64,000 bases of DNA from Curvularia sp. ZM96. Lineage: Eukaryota; Ascomycota; Dothideomycetes; Pleosporales; Pleosporaceae. A program made the translations under genes and the position numbers. Positions 32,635 through 44,669 of the stretch are shown piece by piece. The stretch's first letter is position 1. Every line of letters starts with the position of its first letter. The stretch covers positions 3,906,001 through 3,970,000 of the forward strand of contig JAJGBQ010000004.1 of NCBI GenBank assembly GCA_022457065.1, written 5' to 3'. The notes beneath the pieces are model-generated. The model saw nothing but the letters and a program-made list of their open reading frames with translations. It did no database searches and was not told the DNA's origin.

Positions 32635-34362
32635 TCACACCGCCGTAAGAAACGGCACACTCTCCACTTCACACGTCGTGTTCGCCGCCGGCAGTTCACC
32701 CTTCAAATACTGCTGCACATTCTGCGCTGTACACTTTGAACTCGCAGCGAGCGATGTATGACCGACGGAATCCTGGATCAAGACGACGGAGCCGGGGAAG
32801 AGGCTCGACATTTTGCGTGCCCTGCGTACACCCATACGGTTAGCTACCTCGTGAAAATGAAAAAGAAGAAGAAGAAGAGTGAATCGGTAAAACATAATAC
32901 AGTGAAGCAAAGATAAGAACGTACCCAGTAGCCGGCGTAATCGGATCAAGAGTATTTCCTATGAACAAAATGGGAAAACTCGTCTCGTTCGCACCTGCAG
33001 GCCTCAAAAACCGCTGGCTTTCCGGGGGTACAATATCCATTTTTCTACAGATCAAGGCGACAGTAGCCCAGACATCGCCGGCCCACGTGGATGCAACGTT
33101 GACCTGGTCGACATGCTGCTGCCACATGGCCAAGGAAGAGATGTTTGTGGCGCCAGGGACTTTGTCACTGTCAATGCAGGCCACAAGGATGCCGTAGTTG
33201 AGGCCTGTGGGGGGCTGGGCTTGGAGGGATAGGGCGAGAGAAGAGGCGTTGCGTTGGGAAAGGTCAGCGAAGATGGCGGCGAGGATGGGGAAGCCGGGGA
33301 CGGGAAGGTAGAGGTAGTTGAAGAGAGTGAAGGCGAGGTCTTGATAGGTGATGAGGGTTGGGATAGGGTTGATGGCTGGGTCGGCGACGTAGAGTGGGTC
33401 GCGTCGTAGGTCCTCGAAGATAGTGCGCATGCGCGTGATGATTTCGTAGGGAGTTGGGTAGTAGAATGCGCAGTTGTCCTTTCCAGCGGCATGGCATGCG
33501 GTCGCGAAGCTCATGACGGCTTCGTCGGACTGGCTTAGGTCACCCCAGCTTCCTTTGTAGAAGGTATCGGTGTCAACGACACCGTCCAGGATGAGTCGTC
33601 CGATGCGATCTGGGAATAAGGTTGCGTACGTTGCCCCTAGAACAGTGCCGTAACTGACACCCCAGTACCAGAGCTTTGCCTCGTCTGGGTTCTTTCCTTC
33701 GGCACTGGCCTTTTTCTCTACATAGTTGAGCAGGTCGTTTGCATTAGCAACAGTACCCGCGTACTTTGCTGAATCGTTACGATGCACATCCGAGCACCAA
33801 TCTCCCCATGCACCCGCGATTTCAAATGTCTGCGCAACAGACTCGGGAGACCGGCTGTTGATTGGTCTTTGCAACTGCATAGCAAATTGCTGTTCTCCAA
33901 TTGGATTGTCTGGAAAGCAACTGAGGCTCGGGCCGCTGTTATTGACACCCCTGGGATCGAAACCGATAATGTTATACGACGAGCCTAGCTTGTCGAGCAG
34001 CGCGGCACTGTCGTGCAGAACCGTGTCCACGCCAGAGCCGCCGGGCCCACCGGGGTTGAAAAGAATGTCTTCGGTTGGCTGAGTAGGCGATGGGAGCTTG
34101 ATGTATGCAATTGACGTATTGCCAGCTGCAGGGTCGGAATAGTCGAGGGGAACAACCAAGCGCGCACAGGTGAAGTTAGTGTAGCATGGTGTCCACACCA
34201 GGTCGGTGTTTGGTTTTACCTAGAGGGTCAGTAAACATTGAGGGGACAGAGTAGGAAATGTACATCGTCAAAGGAGAAGACCATGTCTGTAGCATCACGG
34301 CCACTAAGTGTGGCAGATGATGAGACTAACAACAAGCTGCTGAGAAGTACTGCGCGCGCCAT
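32635..34362 (-). CDS. Secreted alpha/beta-hydrolase peptidase, S33 / tripeptidyl-aminopeptidase type
   Basis: Exons 34362-34264, 34219-32925 and 32821-32635 (introns 44 and 103 nt) give 526 residues. Exon 1 supplies a signal peptide (LLSSLLLVSSSATLSG). Domain signatures: CARLVVPLDYSDP, ILFNPGGPGGSGVD, GFDPRGVN, the nucleophile GVSYG, then GRLILDGVVD, and the TAP C-terminal part with GNTLDPITPATG (Asp) and SVGHTS (His). These make a complete Ser-Asp-His triad. Family members release short N-terminal peptides or act on related amides outside the cell. The last intron carries a GAA/TTC run. Confidence 0.9.
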
Positions 34363-35918
34363 GATGCTTTGCGGACAAGATAGGGATTCAATCCCTCCAT
34401 GCTGGATGTCCTTTTATACAAGAGAACCCTCTTTCAAGACGCGGTATTGACTCTACGGGCTGTACCTCGATGACGAAGACTATGCTTACGTACCATACCG
34501 GTGTAGTCGATCGTTTGTCATCTGCGTTTAGATGCAAGATGCGCCATCTAACGGTGGTGCTTATTTTGAGTGTTGATTGATTGGCGTCGTCATGTAGTTG
34601 TGGCGTTGAAGATGGTGAAACCTACAGGAATACGGGCACGGCTTACTTGTTGACATGCTAAATCACTTTTTTTTCCTTATAGCCGTGATGCATAGCCTCT
34701 GAGTTGACGAGTCAGGCAACAGAAGTAGGCGTAGGCTGGTTGCCTGACGAGAGAGAGTAAGCACATCCGGACAATTTCCCGCAGGAAAAGGTTGGAGCAG
34801 ATGTGCGAAGGCACAGTTGGTCGGACATATAGGACATGGCAGACTTGAATGCTAGCGATGAGGACAAAGGTAGAGTAGGAGGACAGAAGCAGAGCAGAGG
34901 GGCACAAGTGTTACCCAGCGTGGAAATGCAAGGTTGTACTGGCCATTATAATATCATGGCTAGAGGATCGTGGCGTCAAGACTGGCGTTCTCTTTTCCGT
35001 TGGTCTGCTCGTCCCCCCTCTTTCTCTTTTCCGTTGGCATCCATTGACCGCAGTCGTTGCGAATGGTAGTCTGGCATCGGTTACGGTGTGGAGTGGGATG
35101 GTGCCCAGACGCTACCGAAGAGGGCTTGGTGCTTGGGCTGCAACAACGCTTGTCTGCTCTGGTCATTGGCCGCCCTAGAACCCGCATGCAGTACCAGAGG
35201 AGATGACATCAGGCTGCAATGACTCTGAAATCCATGGTATACAGGATGACCAGGTCATGTGACGCTAACGATTTCTGGGTGGGTGGCATCGGCCAGGGAA
35301 GCATGGCATGGCGCGTGTCGCGCTTGTGCTGGAGAGGTGAAGACTCTGTCGCTCCTTTGCTTCACCGCTGCAACGAGACGAGTTGAATCGACGGCTCCTC
35401 TGGCTGTCCTGGCCGTCGGCTTGGTGGTGTGTCCCTGCGATGCCCGCACGCTGGGTCGGATCTAACCGCCTGATGCGACGAAGCGGCGGCTGTGATTGGC
35501 CGGGGCGGGATAAATTTTCGTCATTGACTGGCAGGCGCGGGTGCACGTGGGGCCATCTAATCAGATGCACCCCAATGCAGCCACCGACCGCATCGGCGCC
35601 TGTCCAGGAATTATCTGATCGTCTGATCACTGAGCCGCGTGAAGCTGTATTGCACTGGCACTGGCGACGCTGGTGGATACGCCCCCAGTACATATGGCTA
35701 ACGAGGCCAGGCGCCAGTCTCCGTCTCTGCCTGCCAGCGTCCGTCCCTCCCGAGACACGCGCCACCCGTCTCGTCCCGTGCGTACCACTGTCAGCTACGA
35801 GTTACAGGCCCTGGCTGCAAAAGCAACAGACAGAGCCACGCTTGAAACGTCTTCTCATGACGACCCGCATCCGTCGCCAGTGTGTCCCGACTCCCCTCCA
35901 CACTCCCCCAGTACCACC
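34363..35918. other. 1.5-kb gap upstream of the OPT gene
   Basis: Overlapping frames at 35260-35940 on both strands have Arg/Pro-rich, non-domain translations typical of GC-rich leader DNA. A CCAAT-type site next to a GC box (TGATTGGCCGGGGCGGG, about 35494-35510) suits a promoter. Confidence 0.45.
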
Positions 35919-38900
35919 ATGTCGAGGGTGCCCCTTTTGATGCGGTCGAGCCCGGCGCAGGGTACAGGTAAGCTAATGTCTTGCGACGCGCCTACTCACG
36001 ACCCTCTCTCCTTGGGATCGGCGCACTCGAGCAATGGCGCACACGGACGCACCGCATCTCGCTGCTGCACGTGCTGACTGCTCCCCCAGGCTCCTATGGC
36101 GGACTGCCTATTCTTTCTGCGAGTCCAGAGAGTCCTAGCCCAGGTAGTCTGAGTGATGATGCCTTGCCCAAAATAAAGGGCAAGAGTAGGCTTGCCAACT
36201 GTGAGTCGTCGCCCAGTACCACCAGGTCCCGTCGCAGGACAGGAGACGCCAGCCGTAGCAGTACCACGCTCGGTGTAGCCTCTGGGGGCCACGAGGAGTC
36301 CCGTTTCGAGGCAAGATTCAATGCCAGCGCCCTCGACCCTTCTACCGCGGGCGCGCCACTGTTGGACAGCTCAACCTCGTCGACCACTACCCTAGACAAT
36401 GACGAGACTGACAACGACGACGACGACACTGGCTTGCACGATATGAAGGGAAACCCCTCTGACAACTCGCCCTATGCCCAAGTAAGGGCCTCGGTGGCTG
36501 CCACCGACAACCTCGCGCTGTCCATTGATACCCCTCGCATGTGGTTCCTGTCCATCATCTTTTCCATTGCCGGCTCTTCCACCAACCTATTCTTTTCCCT
36601 ACGATACCCTAGTGTTAGCCTTACTCCTATTATTGCTCTCCTGCTTGTCCACCCCATGGGCCTGTTTTGGGACCAAATCTTTAAACGGCCAGATGACCCT
36701 GACGAAACTTTTGTCGATGGATGCGTCCAGACAACCTCACCCCATTCACAACCAAAGGCCAGCTGGATGCGTCGCACACGCCTCTGGCTCGCACAGGGAC
36801 GATGGAATGAAAAAGAACACTGCTGTGTCTATGTCAGCAGCAATGTGTCTTTTGGCTTTGCCTTCGCCACTGATGTGTGTGACCCAGCAAGCTACCCCTG
36901 CTTCAGAGCTGACATCCACAGGTCATTGTTGAACAGGTCAAGTTCTACCACCAGGACCTCGGCATCATGTACCAAGTATTGCTCATTCTCTCCACCCAGA
37001 TACTGGGCTACTCACTTGCTGGTATCACCAGGCGCTATCTCGTCCGCCCCAGCGGTATGATATGGCCAAGTACCTTGGTCTCCACCGCCATGTTCACTGC
37101 ATTGCACAAGGATGAGAATAAACCTGCTGATGGCTGGACAATCGCCCCACGCAAGTTCTTTGTCCGCATTTTTCTAGGATCTGTTGCCTTTTACTTCCTC
37201 CCCGGTTTACTGTTTCCCGCACTGAGCTACTTCAACGTACTTACCTGGTTCGCGCCCAAGAATGTCGTCGTCGCTAACCTGGTATGTCATGCTTCCTAAG
37301 AATATGGAAGTCGCTTGCTCACCCTCTGTAGTTTGGCATCTCATCGGGCCTTGGGCTGTTCCCCCTGACTTTTGACTGGGCGCAAATTGCATACATCGGG
37401 TCCCCCTTGATCACGCCGTTTTGGGCTGCCATGAACATTCTCGGAGGACTTGTTGGCGTCATGTGGATTGCGGCACCAATCATGTGTAGGTCTCCTGCGA
37501 TAATTCATTTCTATGGTGCTGACACACTGAAGACTACAAAAATGTTCTCTACTCATCTTACATGCCAATTCTCTCCTCTGTCGTCTGGGACAACCGCGGA
37601 AAGCCATACGATGTCAGTAAAATTCTGACAGACAACTTCCTATTTGACGAAGAGGCGTACAAGAAGTACAGCCGGGTATACCTTCCCATTACCTACGTGC
37701 TCAGCTATGCTCTCCAATTCGCCGGCCTCACCGCTCTACTGTCGCACACTGGGCTCTGGTATGGAAAGGATATCTGGAGGCAATGGCGTCGCTCGTGGGC
37801 CGAAATCAGAAAAGAATCGGCTGCTGACTATCAGCCACTGGCCAATGACTCGGAAAATAGCACAAGCCCTGCGTCTCCTGTGGCGTTTACGCAAAGACTC
37901 AGTCCCAATTCTGAGCCAGATGTCGAGGACCTTTTGTCTGCTGAAGACGTACACAATCGGCTGATGCGAAGATACGAAGATGTGCCCATTGCTTGGTACA
38001 TTCTGACAGGAGTTAGCATGGCAGCCGTCGGCATGTTCGTTGTCGAGTACTACCCTGTCCATCTGCCTTGGTACGGCCTGTTGCTAGCACTCGGGATCGG
38101 CGCGGTGCTGTTTATACCCATTGGCATTGTCATGGCCATTACGAACCAACAAAGCAGCATCTATCTCATCTGCCAGCTCATCTGCGGCGTTATATTCCCT
38201 GGCCGACCAGTCGCCAACATGGTATTCACGACCTTTGGATACATTTCAGCGACACAGGGATTGAAGTTTGCTTCGGACCTCAAGCTTGGTCACTACATGA
38301 AAATCCCGCCACGAATCCTTTTCAAGCTGCAGCTCACCGTCACCGTCGTCTCTAGCCTCACCCAGATTGGTGTGTTGAACTGGATGCTTAATTTCATCCC
38401 TGGTATTTGCACAGCCCAGGCCATCAACGGTTTCAACTGTCCGATTGCGCGCGTCCACTTTAATGGCAGCATTTTATGGGGTGTCGTTGGACCGGGCAAG
38501 TTTTTTGGCCCGGGCGCCCTATACCAACATCTCGTTTGGGCCTTCCCCATCGGCGCCATAGCACCTGTCATTCTGTACTACCTTGCTCGCGGAGATCGCA
38601 AGTCCATACTCAGCAAAGTAAATCTTGCAGTCGTTTTCGGCAGTCTTAGCTGGATTCCACCGGCTACAGGCCTTAACTTCTCCGTCTGGGCTATGGTATG
38701 CTACCTGTTCAACTACGAGATCAGGAACCGGAAGAACGCCTGGTGGAAGAAGTACAATATGATGCTGAGCGCCGCCTTGGATTCCGGGCTTGCCTTTGGT
38801 GTCGTCGTCATCTTCTTCGGCATCGTGTATCCAGGTTGGATGAGCGGGTTCAAGTGGTGGGGCACCGAAGTCTATAAGCAGGTAAGAAAGCTGTCTTTTT

Positions 38901-39019
38901 CTTGCACCGTCACGGGTCTCAGAACATGCACTGACATTCTAATTTAGGGCTGCGATTGGCAGGCCTGTCCTTACAAAGAAGTACCAAAAGGCGAGACGTT
39001 TGGACCAGGAAAATGGTGA
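35919..39019 (+). CDS. OPT-family oligopeptide transporter, six exons
   Basis: Exons 35919-35967, 36090-36874, 36922-37281, 37332-37485, 37533-38881 and 38948-39019; introns 122, 47, 50, 47 and 66 nt; phases agree, 922 residues. The start has a good context (CACCATG). A ~130-residue Ser/Asp-rich cytosolic tail (TDNDDDDTGL) precedes many membrane helices. OPT signatures: RMWFLSIIFSIAGSSTNLFFSLRYPS in the first helix, IAPRKFFVRIF, then WAAMNILGG, VVWDNRGKPYD, GFKWWGTEVY near the end and a Cys/Pro-containing C-terminus (DWQACPYKEVPKGE). Role: proton-coupled uptake of tetra/penta-peptides, glutathione or metal-chelate ligands at the plasma membrane; the substrate is not readable. Confidence 0.93.
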
Positions 39020-40526
39020 TGCCTGTGTTTTTGATTCGTTTGGATAGAGTCACATTTGCATCTGGCGTTGCAGGTGGCATTAGAAAGAGGCGTTTTCGGG
39101 TTTCTCTTCCTCTTTGTGAACATAGAGGACATGACATGGCCAACTATTTTGGATAGACGGGGCTCGCGATGAGCGTTATGTGCATATCCCCTATGTTTTC
39201 TCTCTTATCATTACAACACTTGTTTTTTGGGCATTCAATGGAGTCTCTGTTTAGATATACCCTGCAGGATAGTATGTAACCAAGTGTGCTTTTAAGAACA
39301 TGTTTGCATTTGTCATGTTTTCGGATAAGTGAAGGCTATCTTGTGAGAGAATATCGTGGGAGAGAGTACTGGAGGAGTTCTCTTGATTACTTGCCTAGTC
39401 AATTTCCTTTTCTTTTTTCTACTTCGTCATTCATGAGCGCGCAGCCACTTACTCTCTCCGTTCCCACGCACACCCCCACACACTTTATCGGAGCACTTAG
39501 ATCCAGTGTACATTCCGATCCCGCGGATAAGCTCATCATCCTGGTGTCGATCGCGTTCGCACAGCCACCTCAATCAAGGACGGTAGGGCAAAAGGCGTGG
39601 GGTGACGATACTACTTTCTTGTTTTTCCTCTCTATTTACTTTTTTACCATACAACAAGAGCTGCGATGCTATTCGATCAGGCAGGCATTCAATCAGTATG
39701 CAGGGTATACGGCAAGGACGAGAAACCCGCGTGGGATACGTCATCTTTACGCTATACGAGTTTCTCTAGTTGAAAATGATAAGCATGTGTAGGGACAGAG
39801 GCAATGTGTTTGTACAAAGTAAGCGCTTGGTAATGGTAGATTTCTGTGGTAGGACCTTTTTATTGTTTCACCTTTCTCCTGGAAAAAAAAAGTAGTTTGA
39901 AAGACGAGGTGTTTACTGTACTTTTGGAAAAGGAAGATATGTCCTGGCACACATTCTTCACAACACACTTTACTGCGTCATCGCTTCACCCGCGACGAAG
40001 GAAGAAGAAGGAGCCATCTGTTCCGAGTGAAAACGGTACGTCGGTATCTCCCATCGATATTAGATCCTGCTAATTGGAAAATCAGGAGTCGCGGATCCTT
40101 CTCCCACGCCGCTTCGTAGACCACCGGCATATCACGTCCCGAGTGCTATTGTTGCGGCGACAGAACGAGGCATGATTTCCGCGTCGCTGTGTAGGATGCA
40201 GACGCAGGAGGGGGATGTGTTGACGAGGGGGGAGGAGGCAGTGTGTAGGGAGGGAATGACACGAGGGCGAAGTGTGAAGTTTAAGGGTGTGGATGTGTAA
40301 GACTAACAATAGAAGCCATTGAATTTCGTTTCGACGTTCTTTTTGCGGTAAGAGAACATGTCTACATGCCATTGAGATCGTGACGTCCTTTTCTCTCTTC
40401 CAAATCGTACTTTGCATGCTGACTAGGACAACCGTACTTACGAACAAAACAAAACGCGCCTGAAAATGCTCAGCACAATAAGCCAAGGGTAAAAGCCCAA
40501 GCTGAGGAGAAAAATCCAAGCACACT
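39020..40526. other. 1.5-kb convergent gap
   Basis: It lies between OPT (+) and the NOP8-like gene (-). The frame at 39286-39792 is Phe/Ser-rich without a domain, and I do not call it. There is an A-run at about 39886. Otherwise nothing is seen. Confidence 0.45.
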
Positions 40527-42263
40527 CTAAACAGCCCTCCTTCCACTCGTCATCTTCTTATTCTCACTATGCCTCTTCGCCTTCAGCGCATCCCTCCTCC
40601 TCTTCTTCCACGCACGATTCAAATCTCCGCGGTTCTCCCAAAACCACTTCTTAAACTCGCTTTCGGGCTTTTCGTCATCACCTGCATTAACATCTGCATC
40701 TTCATCTTCTTCGGCAACACCAGCTAGCGTGCTAGCATTGGCACGCGTGTTGTGGGATAGACGTTGTTGGGCGTCTACATCGAGGTCGCTCAAGTCTTCA
40801 TCATCGTCGATTTCCTGGCTGTTTCGGCGCCAGTCAAAGGAGAAACGGCGGCCAATGGCTGCGGTGTCTGGAGTTGGCGCTGCGCTGCGGAGGCCGCGCC
40901 ATTCAATGTCACGTTGAGTGTAGGGTGTAATTGGAGCGTCTTCGACGGGCTGGCCGTTGATTTCTGCGGCATCGTCGTTGTTGTTGTCGAAGAAGGTGAA
41001 AGAGGTATCAATGGGATTGAGTTTCTTGGTGGGAGTGGTAACGGAGGCATCGGGCTTGGAGCGCTTGAACAATGCCTCGAGTGGGTGGACCTCTTTTTCG
41101 GCAGGTGCCGCAGGCTGGGCGGCCTCCGGAGTCTTTCTACTCTTGACAGCTGATGGAGGGGACGGTGCAGACGATTCGGCCTCAGACTCTTCGGCGTCCG
41201 ACTCCTCAGATTCCGAGTCGGATGACTCTTCGTCTTCAGACGATGACGAGACTACAGAAGACTCTTCCGATTCGGATTCGGATGAAGATGGCGGCGGTGT
41301 GGCTTTCTTCTTCTTGTCTTTTGTGGCCTTGGGTGTAGAAGACGAAGGCTTCGTTGTGCCATCGATCCATGCTTTTGCAGCCTCTGAGGGTGCATCTACT
41401 AGCTCGAGGGCTCGTCTAGCTTTCGCCTTTCCAGTCTCTGGCTCGACAACAACACCATCTTCGTCTACCCAGCCTTTTCCATCGACATAGTCCACCGCGG
41501 GCTTCTTGGAAATCACAACCTCGGGCTGCTTCAGGAAGCTCGGGGTCTTGGTATTATTCTCAAACTCATGAATAACAACCTGTGTCGATTTGGACTTGTT
41601 CTTGTCCTTTTTCTCTTTCTTGTCTTTCTTCTTATCCTTGTGTGCAACCTCGGTCGCAGCGACGGGTGTCAGCTTTGCCTTGAAGAGCAATTCTGGTTCT
41701 TTGGTATACTTGGAGTGCTTGCGCTCCTTCTTTGCCTCCTTATCCTTCTTGTCTTTCTTGTCCTTCTTGTCTTTCCTGTCCTTTATAGTCTTGTCTACTG
41801 GCTCAGTCCAACCACGCTTGACCTTTCTGTCGTCTGGCAGCTCTACACCATCGAGAACCCCTTGTTCTTTCTTTTTCCTCTCCTTCTTCTCCTTTTTGTC
41901 CTTCTTTGCGCGTTTGGACGGCCTCTCGGTATCCTCATGAGCTTCCTTTGCAGCGTCGGCTTCTTCGCGCGCCTTGCGCTTCTCTTTCTTTGCCATCTCT
42001 ATGCGCACCTTTGAGCCCTTCAAGATCGTGCCGTTCAGTTTCTTCCTAAGCTTCTGTGCCTCGGCTTCAGGAAGCTCTACGTAGCCAAAGCCTTTTTCAG
42101 GGAATGTCTCAACTGTGTGGTAGGATATGTTTTGCGCCAGAGGTAGAACTGAAGGCGCAAGATAGACCTTGAGCAGATCGGGGCGGAGAGGCGTGATGTG
42201 CAGGCGGACCGCCTTGTTTTCGTTTTGCGCTTGGGGAGAGTTAGGCGCTTGTGCGGTTGGCAT
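40527..42263 (-). CDS. NOP8/NOL8-like nucleolar RRM protein
   Basis: A single exon; 578 residues from the ATG at 42263. N-terminal RRM: VRLHITPLRPDLLKVY, HTVETFPEKGFGYVEL, KKLNGTILKGSKVRIEMA. The long middle is highly charged (KDKKDKKDKKDKEAKKE and similar Lys-Asp repeats; a Ser/Glu acidic run SESESEESSVVSSSSEDEES), typical of nucleolar assembly factors. The C-terminus has W-R-LRSA and KKWFWENRGDLNRAWKKRRRDALKAKRH, which resembles the end of yeast Nop8 / human NOL8 proteins. Expected role: 60S ribosomal subunit assembly. The NOP8 identity is moderately sure; the RRM and charged architecture are seen. Confidence 0.75.
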   Translation of the reverse strand: MPTAQAPNSPQAQNENKAVRLHITPLRPDLLKVYLAPSVLPLAQNISYHTVETFPEKGFGYVELPEAEAQKLRKKLNGTILKGSKVRIEMAKKEKRKAREEADAAKEAHEDTERPSKRAKKDKKEKKERKKKEQGVLDGVELPDDRKVKRGWTEPVDKTIKDRKDKKDKKDKKDKEAKKERKHSKYTKEPELLFKAKLTPVAATEVAHKDKKKDKKEKKDKNKSKSTQVVIHEFENNTKTPSFLKQPEVVISKKPAVDYVDGKGWVDEDGVVVEPETGKAKARRALELVDAPSEAAKAWIDGTTKPSSSTPKATKDKKKKATPPPSSSESESEESSVVSSSSEDEESSDSESEESDAEESEAESSAPSPPSAVKSRKTPEAAQPAAPAEKEVHPLEALFKRSKPDASVTTPTKKLNPIDTSFTFFDNNNDDAAEINGQPVEDAPITPYTQRDIEWRGLRSAAPTPDTAAIGRRFSFDWRRNSQEIDDDEDLSDLDVDAQQRLSHNTRANASTLAGVAEEDEDADVNAGDDEKPESEFKKWFWENRGDLNRAWKKRRRDALKAKRHSENKKMTSGRRAV

Positions 42264-42609
42264 TGAGTCGCAAGTTGGCGCGCGTGCGACACGGTGATAT
42301 GAGGAATGCGCCACGCAAGAAGGCGCCAAAGGAGAGTGCGGGGAAGAGAGGCCGAATGCTGACGGCCACCTGTACGCGTGGTGTAGATGTCTCAGGCGTG
42401 GAGGGGAAAGGAAAATGCTTAGGTTAGCGTGAGATGGACCCAGCTGTCTGGCGCTAGCGCATCTGCGGGCGGAGGTTTGAGCTCCACCCGCCTGGACATC
42501 ACGTTACTCGACGCGACAGAGCATCCATCGGCTTGTGCTTGGGAATCTCTACCCTACGTCTGCTCTGGAGTTGTAACACTATCCCTCGGCATCTGCTAGA
42601 TCAACCAAG
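42264..42609. promoter_or_regulatory. Divergent promoter region
   Basis: 346 bp between the NOP8-like gene (-) and the small membrane protein gene (+). No gene is seen. Confidence 0.45.
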
Positions 42610-43150
42610 ATGCGGCGACCGCCATATCTCCTTTTTCTCCTCCTGACCTTTCTCTCATCCCTCTCTATATCCCTCGCAGCCTGTAAGCCTACCTTGTTAC
42701 TCGTGTCTTGTCAGTCTCGCTGATCTCTTCACCAGCTCCGACATCCTTCTGCAAGTGTACTTGTTTCGGAAACAGCACAATTGTAGCCCTGGATCCGCCG
42801 TCCACCACTAAGAAGCCTTCACTCGAGCTCAAGCCCCGCGCCTTCAAGAAGACATGCAACGACTGCAATCGCCAATTTTGCCTTGGATATAGCTTTTGCG
42901 CTGGAGAGAAGGAGGAGAATGTGTTGACGACATGTTTCCAGAGAGACTCGGCTAAGGATCAGGCTGTCGTGTTCATCTTCATCGGAGCAACAGTGGGGCT
43001 GTTGGGTTGGGCCGGGCTACGGCCATGGATCGAGGGATGGAGAGAGGCATGTATCTGTCTGATCGAGAAAGTAGAAATGGGACTGACTGAACATAGCGTA
43101 ACGGGGAACGACGAAGTTACATACCTGTGGCAGGACAAGGCAATCAGTAA
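42610..43150 (+). CDS. Small Cys-rich single-pass membrane protein with a GC-AG intron
   Basis: Exons 42610-42682, 42736-43046 and 43097-43150 give 145 residues. Signal peptide (YLLFLLLTFLSSLSISLAAS), then a short extracytosolic domain with the Cys pattern CKCTCFGN ... CNDCNRQFC ... FCAG ... TCFQRD, then one membrane segment (VVFIFIGATVGLLGWAGL), then a short basic tail. The first intron is GTAAGC-CACCAG. The second starts GAG|GCATGT, a GC donor, ends ACATAG and is 50 nt. Splicing gives RNGERRSYIPVAGQGNQ-stop; reading through would instead give a 60-residue non-domain tail. Nearby GT donors break the frame. No family is recognised; it may be a secretory-pathway membrane protein. Confidence 0.72.
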
Positions 43151-43359
43151 ACGCGACAAAACACATTCCACATTATACACAGACCAACTGTGCAGGCCAG
43201 GCAAAAGAAGATACCCAAGCAAACCAGAGAATCTTTTGAGATATGCACCGACTCCATATGCATACAACTAGTGTGACAGCAATGTACAGTCTCAGAGTGT
43301 ATAGTAGTACATGAAGATCATCCAAAACCCACGCCCCGCCCACGATGTGGTCCGCCCTC

Positions 43360-44224
43360 TTACTCCTTCTTGGACCCCCCCGCTATCCATCCAAACCACC
43401 CTTTGCCGGTGGCCTCAGCCTTGTTCACTACCTTCTCAGCAGCATTGTCCAATGGGCCTCCTACTATCGGTGTTGATGCCGCTGGGGCTGTGTATGATGT
43501 GTCGTTTGCTCTTGCCTCTTGCACTGCAGCGGCAATGCCCAAGTTTGAGTTTCCCTGGGATTCTTGTCGCTTAATCTCTTCTACAGCCAGCCTTCGCTGC
43601 TCTGCAATAGATTGGTCCTCTTTCCAGTCACCGTGCAGCCACCACAGCAGCTTGGACGGTGCCTTCCGCTCTGCCTTCTTCTTCTCCAACAATTCCTGTT
43701 CCTCAGCGATGCCTGCGACAAGGGCTGCCTGTGCTGGTGAGGCAGTTCCAGATGCAACGGCGGAGCGTGCAGCTTCGAGGATTCTGGCTTGTGTGCGCTC
43801 TTCTTCGGCAAAGTAGATTGCTCGTTTCCGCCGGTTGTAGACAATCATGTCGCCTATCGAGAAGACGGCGAGAACACCAACGCAGCCTTTGCACAATGTC
43901 AGCGACGGGTGCTAGCGCCTCAAGTGGAGGTGCAATTGCGCCTCGGGAAAACATACCCGTTGCAAAGATCAATCCATAGACGGTAAATCGATGCGCCGCA
44001 TCTGCTGCCATTCTGCCGTATAGATACATGTAATCCCACCTCGTCACCTGTGCCATCTTCGCTCGGTTTGCTGCCTCTCGTAATCGCTTGACCTTTTGCT
44101 GTGGAGTTTCATTTTTCGGCGCTGGATCAGCGAATTGTAGCGTCGTCGCCCGCCCGCCGGGCCGTGTGTGCGCCCATACTCCGGTGGCCGTGAAGCGTGT
44201 CGAGTCCTTTGGTGATTTTGACAT
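43360..44224 (-). CDS. Probable mitochondrial membrane protein, unrecognised family
   Basis: Exons 44224-43957 and 43886-43360 (intron 70 nt; the join makes FATGCVGVLAVFSIGD) give 264 residues. Seen: a basic N-terminal part (QKVKRLREAANRAKM), then TRWDYMYLYGRMAADAAHRF leading into one membrane helix that is interrupted by the intron, then YNRRKRAIYFAEEE, a charged coiled region, and a C-terminus with GKGWFGWIAGG. The arrangement resembles fungal mitochondrial inner-membrane proteins, but I cannot name the family. Alternative starts lie upstream in the same open frame (to 44584). Confidence 0.7.
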
Positions 44225-44669
44225 TGTGTGGACGGCGGCAGTTGCGGCGGACGCACTCGAGTGTAGGAGTGGCGTGGGGGTTGGGTGCGAGGATGCCGTC
44301 AAGACCTGCGGAGCGGGAGTGGAATGATTCGACGATTTCCAAAAGTTGAGATGGACTAGGGTTCCATGCGGAGATTTCCGCCCTGTGCATCGATCGTACC
44401 GCGCTACCGCTTCCAACGCAGCCAAGACTAAACGTCTTGTATACGGAGTACTTTTTGCTCGTCGACTGTAAGGCGTTCCGGGGTGGTTTTGTTTCTGGGT
44501 CGCAGCATGAGCAGTCTGAGCCGGAGAGTGCTTCTTTCCTTTCATTTTCCTTGAACGCGAGCCATTCGCGCCATGCGCCATCACTCGTCCACCAAACTCA
44601 CACTAGAATCCATTCCTTGATACGTATTTCAAACTTGCTCGTGCTCAGACTCAACCTTGCATCGCAAAC
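44225..44669. promoter_or_regulatory. Divergent promoter region
   Basis: 445 bp between the two divergent starts. The upstream part of the minus-strand frame stays open here, so it may include a longer N-terminus of that protein. Confidence 0.4.

Noticed and set aside
32863..32879. GAA microsatellite
   Set aside because: A short simple run inside the peptidase intron; common and not remarkable.
35265..35940. Overlapping 166- and 185-codon frames on both strands upstream of the OPT gene
   Set aside because: GC-rich leader DNA; translations lack domains and conflict with the OPT start at 35919.
39286..39792. 168-codon + frame after the OPT gene
   Set aside because: Phe/Ser-rich, non-domain, in a convergent 3' region.
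40957..42014. Leu/Phe-rich and Ser/Asp-rich + frames opposite the NOP8-like gene
   Set aside because: They are mirror translations of Lys/Asp repeats and acidic Ser runs on the minus strand.
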